DNA from: JAZKFP01 sp040386355
Lineage (GTDB): Bacteria > Pseudomonadota > Gammaproteobacteria > Pseudomonadales > UBA6940
Direction: 5' to 3'
Length of the DNA: 20,465 bases
Assembly (NCBI GenBank): GCA_040386355.1
Contig: JAZKFP010000012.1
Location: 1 to 20,465 of the forward strand
The position numbers were made by a program, and so were the translations under genes. Within the stretch, counting starts at the first letter, position 1. Every line of letters begins with the position of its first letter. Shown here piece by piece: positions 15,179-20,465 of this stretch. Below the pieces are notes generated by a model. The model was not told the DNA's origin. It ran no database searches and saw nothing but the letters and a program-made list of their open reading frames with translations.

Positions 15179-15823
15179 TTATTTATCGTCTGTGATGGGC
15201 ATATCCCGTTGACCATACACCGCTTCAATAAGTCGCACTGTTTCCTGCTCGACAGTTACTGCAAGCTCATCAATCCGACGTTGAAAAAACCGATAAAAAA
15301 ATGCGCTCGGAATCGCAACAATTAAACCAAAAGCGGTAGTTAATAATGCAACTGAAATACCGCCAGCTAGTGCCAAGGTATTGGTATTTCCTTGCAACAC
15401 AATGCTGCTGAAAACATCCATCATACCTAACACGGTTCCTAGCAATCCCATTAAAGGTGAAATTGCAGCGATACTACCTAATGCACTAAGAAATCGTTCC
15501 ATTTGATGAACTTCATGATACACCGCATCATCGACAGATTCTTTCATGATTTCTCGACCATGATTGGCATTGCTTAAACCCGCTGCCATGATTCGACCCA
15601 TTGGTGAGCTTTGTTTTAATTCACGCAAACGACGACCGTCAATCTGATTATTCTTCAGCCAAACCCACACTTGATTAATTAATTTTGGTGGAATAATTTG
15701 TGCGCGACGTAAAGACCAAAAGCGTTCAGCAATAATTGAAACCGCAGCAATAGAGCTGAATAAAATGGGCCACATAACCCAACCACCTAACTTCATCATC
15801 CCAAATAGTGATGCATCTTCCAC
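15179..15823 (-). CDS. exbB: ExbB/TolQ/MotA-type proton channel protein
   Basis: A 214-residue inner-membrane protein of the MotA/TolQ/ExbB family with three helices: about residues 11-29, 112-138 (SPLMGLLGTVLGMMDVF) and 148-175 (GISVALLTTAFGLIVAIPSAFFY). The GLLGTVLGM segment and the LLTTAFGLIVAIP helix, with its pore threonines, are family hallmarks. It forms the stator-like complex with ExbD. The start is GTG at 15821-15823, supported by GGAGA about 6 bases upstream. A perfect minus-strand TATAAT (15859-15864) lies shortly upstream and could be its promoter. Confidence 0.91.
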   Translation of the reverse strand: MEDASLFGMMKLGGWVMWPILFSSIAAVSIIAERFWSLRRAQIIPPKLINQVWVWLKNNQIDGRRLRELKQSSPMGRIMAAGLSNANHGREIMKESVDDAVYHEVHQMERFLSALGSIAAISPLMGLLGTVLGMMDVFSSIVLQGNTNTLALAGGISVALLTTAFGLIVAIPSAFFYRFFQRRIDELAVTVEQETVRLIEAVYGQRDMPITDDK

Positions 15824-15858
15824 GTTGATTCTCCAAAATGTTTTTTTCTAGTGGCGGT

Positions 15859-15864
15859 ATTATA
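15859..15864 (-). promoter_or_regulatory. Candidate -10 box for exbB-exbD-msbA
   Basis: A perfect TATAAT on the minus strand, about 36 bases before the exbB GTG, would give a leader that includes the GGAGA ribosome site. The -35 region at the right spacing (AGCAAA) is poor, so an activator or an extended element would be needed. Confidence 0.35.
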
Positions 15865-15919
15865 CCCGTAGTGTATGACCTTTTGCTTTTAAAAAAGAGT
15901 AGGTGTTAAGCATCATCTT

Positions 15920-16032
15920 TTTTCTCGCTTGCTGTGTTGCCTGCTCGAACGCGTCACAGCGTTCTCGCTGCGTAAAGCTTTGGCTAAGCAGCGTTAGCAA
16001 CATTGCTGATTAGCGGTGTTGCGCCGTGCAAT
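15920..16032. repeat. GC-rich multi-hairpin element between exbB and comEC
   Basis: The stretch contains three perfect stems in series: GAACGC-GTCACA-GCGTTC (15947-15964), CGCTGC/GCAGCG (15966-15971 with 15988-15993, with an inner AGC/GCT) and GCAACA/TGTTGC (15997-16002 with 16017-16022). It is much richer in G and C than the flanking T- and A-runs. No ribosome site or convincing frame is seen. A dispersed palindromic repeat is my first choice; a small structured RNA is the alternative. Confidence 0.5.
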
Positions 16033-16098
16033 CGAAAAAAAATATTCATGCTAAACCGTTTCACTTAACCTAATTTTCAAACGCTACGGGTATATAGG

Positions 16099-18606
16099 TT
16101 AGTACCATGCCCAGTGAAAACGTTGCCGCCACGTCGTCGGCATTAAAAATAGTATTTCATTATTCCAAATCACAGTACCGTGGTCCGCGGTATTTAATAT
16201 TTTCACTGCACGTACTGCGTAACGAGCTGTCACTTCATCGTGAGGATGCCCAAATCGATGACGATAGCCTGCTGAAAAAATTACCCATTGTGGTGACACA
16301 GCATCAATAAACCCAGAGGTAGATGATGTTCGACTGCCGTGATGCGGAGCCAGCAAAATATCTGCTTTTAACGTCTCGCGCATCTCTTTTAATAAATTTT
16401 CTTCAGTTGCACGTTCAATATCACCTGTGAGTAAAAATGAACGATGTCGATCGGTAATTTTTAAAACACAGGATAAGTTGTTATCAACTGTAGATGCTGA
16501 ATGTTTTTTTGGGGATAAAATTTCAAATTGCACAGAGTCCCATTGCCAATGTTGACCCCGATAACACGCATGAGCGTTTCGATTTTCTCTGGCAACACCG
16601 ATTAATTTTTTTACGGGTATTCGATCTAATATAGAATCTGCGCCACCCACATGATCTTTATCAGCATGACTCAGCACCATCGCATCAAGCTGGTTTATTC
16701 CAAGCCAATGCAGATAAGGAAGAATTATAGAATTTCCTGCATCATGATCTGCACTCCATTGATCCCCAGTGTCATATATCAATGTATGATTTTGTGTTTG
16801 CACTACAATTGCCAATCCTTGACCAATATCTAATACGCTAACGATTGCTTGTCCGATCGCGGGCGGGTCAGGTTTAAGTTGAGTCATTAAAAACAGAAAA
16901 AAACCAACGCCTGCATAACGAAGTTTTTCACGAAAAATTTTTTGCCAGGAAACAAAAAACATTGCTGTTAATAATATAGCTACTGCACCAAATGACCACC
17001 ACCGCAATCCAGCAGCTTGTTGCTTAAGCTGTGTATCTTTTTGATATGTAGCAAGCGCATCAAATATCCAAGCAAAACTTTCATACAATATAAAAGCACC
17101 GACATTTACCCAAAAATTATGAATATTATTGGGCAGAAAATAGGTAACCGCGCTACCAAATGCCCATATCAATGACAGCGGCATAATAAAAATTTCAGTG
17201 ATTGGAATTGCAATGGCGTTGATCCATACACTACTCCAATGCCAATTTTGAATTGCCAAACTTAATGGCATTAAACCCAAAGTAATGAAGATTTGCGCTC
17301 GAAAAAATGCTTGCCAGCCTCGATAAGGTGGCCATCGATGGGTAAATATTTTTAATAAAATAGCAACTGCAATAAATGACAACCAAAAACCACTAGTAAG
17401 TGGTGAAAGCGGAAAAGCCATAACACAGATAAAAAAAGACAGCCAATAGCTGGGCCAAAGAATATTAGATTTTTTATAACATCGACTCCAACCTACTACG
17501 ATTACCATAATGAGTGCGCGCATGGTAGGTACGTTAAAACCGGCTAGCGCTGAATAGATCAAAGCAAACAACGTTGCACCAGCGGTTGCATACATTATTT
17601 GACGGCCACCGAAATGTGTTCGCCATCCAAAAAAATACCAAGCTCGTTTACCAAACCAATAACCAATTACCGCAATTAAAGTAATGTGGAATCCAGAAAT
17701 GGAAACCAAATGCATCAGACCAAATACTGTTAATATTTGGCGCGTTTCATTCGACATATGCGAACGATCATTAATCCAAAGCGCCGGTAAGATTTCGCGT
17801 GCAGCTCCCGGTGGTAAAACTTGAGTGAGCCACTGACTTATTCGATAACGCAAACGCAAGACAATGTGTGGTTGATCGACAGGATACCAACACGGTTCTG
17901 CTACATTGCATTGAATGCTTGCTACGGCGTAAACGCGTTCAACAAATAACCATTTACCCCAATCGAATCCTGCTGGATTGGCAAAGCCACGCGGTTCACG
18001 CAACGTTACTAACATCCAACCGTTCACACCTGGCTTTATAGGTAATGAAGAAACATTTAAGTATTGTGCATTACGACGAGCGTATACTCTGCGCACAGGC
18101 TTATTTAAATCAACACAGGGGTTAGTTAAAAGCTTTTTATTTATTGCTTGTAAAGACGCACTACACCGTACTGTGAAGAAAAATCGTTCACCTTGATTAT
18201 CTATGCGAATAAAATCATTGGCATAGCCATATAACCATACGGGCGACTGATGTAATTCTGGTGCTAAACGTTGTTGTCGCTGGGTGTGTAAAACAGTTGT
18301 TGCGTGCCAAATACCAAATAGAAAAAACGTCACTAGAAAAAGCAATAACACAGCAGAGAAAGAGAATTGTCGAATAAGACCTATCATTGCGACAACAAAA
18401 CTACAGCCAAACAAACAAAGTGCGATAGTTTGTTGATTTTCTAACATCACATAAAAATAACCATGCGCTAGCAAAGCTAAAAGATAGCCTGCCACATAAA
18501 CCAGTCCTTGAATAAATATCAAGCGAATAAAATCTAGATTCCAATATCTTTTATCGGCGATCGAATGAATCGAAGGTAGACATTTCATATCAAGACTCGC
18601 AGCCAT
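16099..18606 (-). CDS. comEC: ComEC/Rec2-family DNA internalisation protein
   Basis: An 835-residue inner-membrane protein that forms the channel for single-stranded DNA entry in natural transformation. In order: N-terminal helices (about 25-105); a soluble OB-like DUF4131 region (about 120-240); the Competence membrane domain (about 270-520, with GLMHLVSISGFHI at 296-308 and NVPTMRALIM at 358-367); then a metallo-beta-lactamase-like domain (about 585-830). The last carries SHADKDHVGG (646-655), LLTGD (725-729) and APHHGS (753-758). The zinc ligand pattern HADKDH is intact, as in proteobacterial ComEC with a possible nuclease role. All three domains are full length and no frame break is seen, so it looks functional. 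It is the first gene of the minus-strand block, separated from exbB by the 275-base hairpin-rich spacer. Confidence 0.93.
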   Translation of the reverse strand: MAASLDMKCLPSIHSIADKRYWNLDFIRLIFIQGLVYVAGYLLALLAHGYFYVMLENQQTIALCLFGCSFVVAMIGLIRQFSFSAVLLLFLVTFFLFGIWHATTVLHTQRQQRLAPELHQSPVWLYGYANDFIRIDNQGERFFFTVRCSASLQAINKKLLTNPCVDLNKPVRRVYARRNAQYLNVSSLPIKPGVNGWMLVTLREPRGFANPAGFDWGKWLFVERVYAVASIQCNVAEPCWYPVDQPHIVLRLRYRISQWLTQVLPPGAAREILPALWINDRSHMSNETRQILTVFGLMHLVSISGFHITLIAVIGYWFGKRAWYFFGWRTHFGGRQIMYATAGATLFALIYSALAGFNVPTMRALIMVIVVGWSRCYKKSNILWPSYWLSFFICVMAFPLSPLTSGFWLSFIAVAILLKIFTHRWPPYRGWQAFFRAQIFITLGLMPLSLAIQNWHWSSVWINAIAIPITEIFIMPLSLIWAFGSAVTYFLPNNIHNFWVNVGAFILYESFAWIFDALATYQKDTQLKQQAAGLRWWSFGAVAILLTAMFFVSWQKIFREKLRYAGVGFFLFLMTQLKPDPPAIGQAIVSVLDIGQGLAIVVQTQNHTLIYDTGDQWSADHDAGNSIILPYLHWLGINQLDAMVLSHADKDHVGGADSILDRIPVKKLIGVARENRNAHACYRGQHWQWDSVQFEILSPKKHSASTVDNNLSCVLKITDRHRSFLLTGDIERATEENLLKEMRETLKADILLAPHHGSRTSSTSGFIDAVSPQWVIFSAGYRHRFGHPHDEVTARYAVRAVKILNTADHGTVIWNNEILFLMPTTWRQRFHWAWY

Positions 18607-18747
18607 CTGTTTAGGCTAACGTGTCTAATTAATATGCTAATGCGAAGGAACTACTCGACAAAACACAGCTGGCTATTTTGAAATATACCTGTAACGAATG
18701 AAAATTAAGGCGTTACCTATTTTTTTAAAAACAAAAGGTCATTGGTT

Positions 18748-18864
18748 ATGGGTATGGAACATTTAATTGAGGCGCATCTCAATTTACTTGTTTCTCTCCA
18801 GCTAAGCATTGACAATGCATTCCCCTCTTTTTTGAATTTAACAAATGTTTTTAAAATTATTTGA
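18748..18864 (+). CDS. Candidate 38-residue small protein upstream of trkH
   Basis: A short frame from ATG 18748-18750 to TGA 18862-18864 begins MGMEHLIEAHLNLLVSLQL and ends NVFKII. A possible ribosome site (AAAAGGT) lies about 8 bases upstream. The product would be amphipathic with no clear helix spanning a membrane. It overlaps the best trkH promoter candidate, which argues against it. No family is recognised, and chance is a real possibility. Confidence 0.2.
   Translation: MGMEHLIEAHLNLLVSLQLSIDNAFPSFLNLTNVFKII
18809..18837 (+). promoter_or_regulatory. Candidate sigma-70 promoter for trkH
   Basis: A perfect -35 TTGACA (18809-18814) is followed after 17 bases by TTGAAT (18832-18837), which matches the TATAAT consensus at four of six positions. 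The predicted start would lie about 70 bases before the trkH ATG. Confidence 0.35.
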
Positions 18865-18912
18865 TGCATGCTTTGAGCGATACAAGATAAACGGCAGAAC
18901 GAAGAGCTTTCA

Positions 18913-20364
18913 ATGAGAATCCAAGTTATTTTGCGGGTGTTTGGTCTTTTATTGATGATGTTTAGCGTCACCATGGTGCCGCCGATTATTTTATCTGTGC
19001 TTTACAAAGAGCCAACCGTAAGTGTTTTTACAATATCGCTTGCAGCCAGTTTAATAGTCGGTTTTTTAATGTGGTGGCCATTTCATCGTGTTAAACACGA
19101 TTTACGAACGCGTGACGGATTTATGATTGTCGTATTATTTTGGACAGGATTAAGCGTTTTTGGCGCGTTACCGTTTGTATTATTGGACACACCGGACATC
19201 AGATTTGTCGATGCTTTTTTTGAATCGGTTTCCGGATTAACTACTACTGGAGCTACAGTATTTTCGGGAATAGATTATTTACCTAAATCTGTTTTATATC
19301 ACCGTCAACAACTGCATTTTTTTGGCGGTATGGGGATTATTGTTTTAGCGGTAGCGATTTTACCTATGCTCGGTGTGGGTGGCATGCAACTCTATCGCGC
19401 AGAAACCACAGGGCCAGTTAAAGACAGCAAGCTAACGCCACGCATTACCGAAACCGCTAAGGCGCTTTGGTATATTTATTTAAGTTTAAATGCTGCTTGT
19501 GCCTTAGGACTTTGGCTAGCCGGAATGAATATTTTCGATGCAATCTGTCATGCAGTAAGCGCGGTATCTTCCGGAGGATTTGGTAATTACGACGCAAACA
19601 TGTCTCATTTTAATTCGTTTACTATGGAAATGATTATTGTTGTTTTTATGATTTTAGGAACACTAAATTTCAGCTTGCATTTTTTTGCCTGGCAACAAAA
19701 AAGTCTTTCAGGGTATTGGCAAGATACCGAGCTCCGTGTTTATTTAAGTGTTTTAGCATTTTGCACCCTGGCTTGTAGTTTCTTTTTAATTAAAAGTGAC
19801 ATTAATCTTGATCCATTAACGTCAGTCCGTCAGTCTTTATTTCAAACGGTTTCCATTGCAAGCAGCACAGGTTACGTCACTGCCTCGATTAGCGATTGGC
19901 CCATCGCTGCTGGTATTTTATTGATGATTATTAGCTTTATGGGAGGCTGTGCGGGATCAACTGGCGGCGGTATTAAAGTAATTCGCATCTGGTTAATGTT
20001 GCTACAGGGTAGCCGAGAAACAAAACGTTTGATTCATCCCGCGGCCATTTTAAGTATTAAAGTTGGAAACAAACCGGTTCCAGAACGTGTAATTGAAGCA
20101 GTCTCTGGATTTGTAGGTGCCTACATTTTTATTTTCACTGTTATTTTACTAGGCGTACTTGCAACGGGTTTAGATTTTGAATCGGCATTTAGTGCGGTAG
20201 CTGCCTGTCTCAATAATATGGGCGCTGGTTTAGGAGTGGTTGGCAGTAATTTCGGAGAAATTCCTGATACTGCAAAATGGTTATTGTCTTTTGCAATGGT
20301 TATTGGTCGTTTAGAAATCTTTACATTATTAGTTCTTTTTAATCCAGCTTTTTGGCGTCATTAA
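18913..20364 (+). CDS. trkH: TrkH-family potassium uptake protein
   Basis: A 483-residue inner-membrane transporter with the four-fold pseudo-repeat of Trk/Ktr/HKT channels. Filter segments can be read in order: SGLTTTGATV (107-116), SAVSSGGFGNYDANM, SIASSTGYVTAS and LNNMGAGLGVVGSNFG. The C-terminal helix LLSFAMVIGRLEIFTLLVLFNPAFW is the TrkH signature. Length matches E. coli TrkH. It needs a cytoplasmic TrkA subunit, which is not in the window. The ATG at 18913 has GAAGAG about 7 bases upstream. It is followed after 51 bases by a YhbY-like gene on the same strand. Confidence 0.95.
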   Translation: MRIQVILRVFGLLLMMFSVTMVPPIILSVLYKEPTVSVFTISLAASLIVGFLMWWPFHRVKHDLRTRDGFMIVVLFWTGLSVFGALPFVLLDTPDIRFVDAFFESVSGLTTTGATVFSGIDYLPKSVLYHRQQLHFFGGMGIIVLAVAILPMLGVGGMQLYRAETTGPVKDSKLTPRITETAKALWYIYLSLNAACALGLWLAGMNIFDAICHAVSAVSSGGFGNYDANMSHFNSFTMEMIIVVFMILGTLNFSLHFFAWQQKSLSGYWQDTELRVYLSVLAFCTLACSFFLIKSDINLDPLTSVRQSLFQTVSIASSTGYVTASISDWPIAAGILLMIISFMGGCAGSTGGGIKVIRIWLMLLQGSRETKRLIHPAAILSIKVGNKPVPERVIEAVSGFVGAYIFIFTVILLGVLATGLDFESAFSAVAACLNNMGAGLGVVGSNFGEIPDTAKWLLSFAMVIGRLEIFTLLVLFNPAFWRH

Positions 20365-20415
20365 CTTTCTTAATAACTTTTCAATTTATTTTTATTATTA
20401 CTGAGTACATGCATT

Positions 20416-20465
20416 ATGGATTCGCAAGCAAGAAAAAAATTACGTGCAATTGGTCATCACTTAAA
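20416..20465 (+). CDS. Partial YhbY-like RNA-binding protein (first 16 codons)
   Basis: The frame from ATG 20416 reads MDSQARKKLRAIGHHL and runs off the window. KKLRAIGHHLK resembles the conserved start of the CRS1/YhbY (CRM) RNA-binding domain, which is associated with 50S ribosome assembly in E. coli. Only 16 residues are visible, so the call is tentative. The ribosome site is weak. Confidence 0.5.
   Translation, partial: MDSQARKKLRAIGHHL

Larger units (their letters stand above)
18607..18912. other. Divergent intergenic region between comEC and trkH
   Basis: This 306-base region must hold the promoters of comEC (minus) and trkH (plus). Apart from the candidate trkH promoter and the candidate short frame listed separately, I see no RNA gene, repeat or clear operator here. 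Confidence 0.5.

Noticed and set aside
18717..18974. 85-codon minus-strand frame across the trkH start
   Set aside because: It overlaps the trkH N-terminal coding region antisense and covers the divergent promoter region, with no recognisable product or ribosome site.

Overview
The window reads as a host-associated gammaproteobacterium with an AT-rich chromosome, most like the order Legionellales (Legionella, Coxiella, Berkiella and relatives). That placement is inferred from gene content and order, not from a marker gene. The main support is the lipid A / envelope block comEC-exbB-exbD-msbA-lpxK-ycaR(Trm112)-kdsB-murB, all on the minus strand, as in many gammaproteobacteria. The truncated eukaryotic-type protein kinase at the left edge fits a host-associated lifestyle.

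Layout. 1-391 (-): 5' part of a kinase-like protein that runs off the window. 570-1313 (-): YgjP/DUF45-type metallopeptidase. 1435-2328 (+): EamA-family transporter. 2343-3554: a repeat complex. It holds a near-perfect inverted pair of REP-like palindromic elements around a heptamer tandem array, which contains a 100-N assembly gap; then a small HUH/Y1 (IS200/RAYT-type) transposase gene; then a third, diverged REP-like copy. 3585-5117 (-): unrecognised five-helix membrane protein. 5224-6861 (-): PanP-like PLP decarboxylase. 6981-8021 (-): renalase-like FAD oxidoreductase. 8022-8555: gene-poor stretch with hairpins and a candidate 37-residue membrane peptide. 8556-11744 (-): murB, kdsB, Trm112 and lpxK. 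11870-12682 (+): orphan repeat-rich protein with a Pro/Thr-rich stalk and C-terminal hydrophobic tail, placed between lpxK and msbA on the opposite strand. 12742-18606 (-): msbA, exbD, exbB and comEC, with two hairpin-rich spacers around exbB. 18913-20364 (+): TrkH-type potassium transporter. 20416-20465 (+): first 16 codons of a YhbY-like RNA-binding protein.

How the genes fit together. KdsB makes CMP-Kdo and LpxK phosphorylates the lipid A precursor that Kdo transferase uses. MsbA flips the core-lipid A across the inner membrane. MurB supplies UDP-MurNAc for peptidoglycan. ExbB/ExbD form a proton-driven motor, and ComEC is the inner-membrane DNA uptake channel. PanP probably makes beta-alanine for coenzyme A. 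The usual msbA-lpxK junction is broken by the orphan plus-strand gene, and a minus-strand terminator after msbA separates the two halves.

The most unusual items are the REP / heptamer array / transposase complex, the Pro/Thr-stalk protein with a GPI-like or sorting-signal-like layout, the kinase fragment, and several hairpin-rich intergenic elements, one of which leads into a well-primed short membrane peptide.
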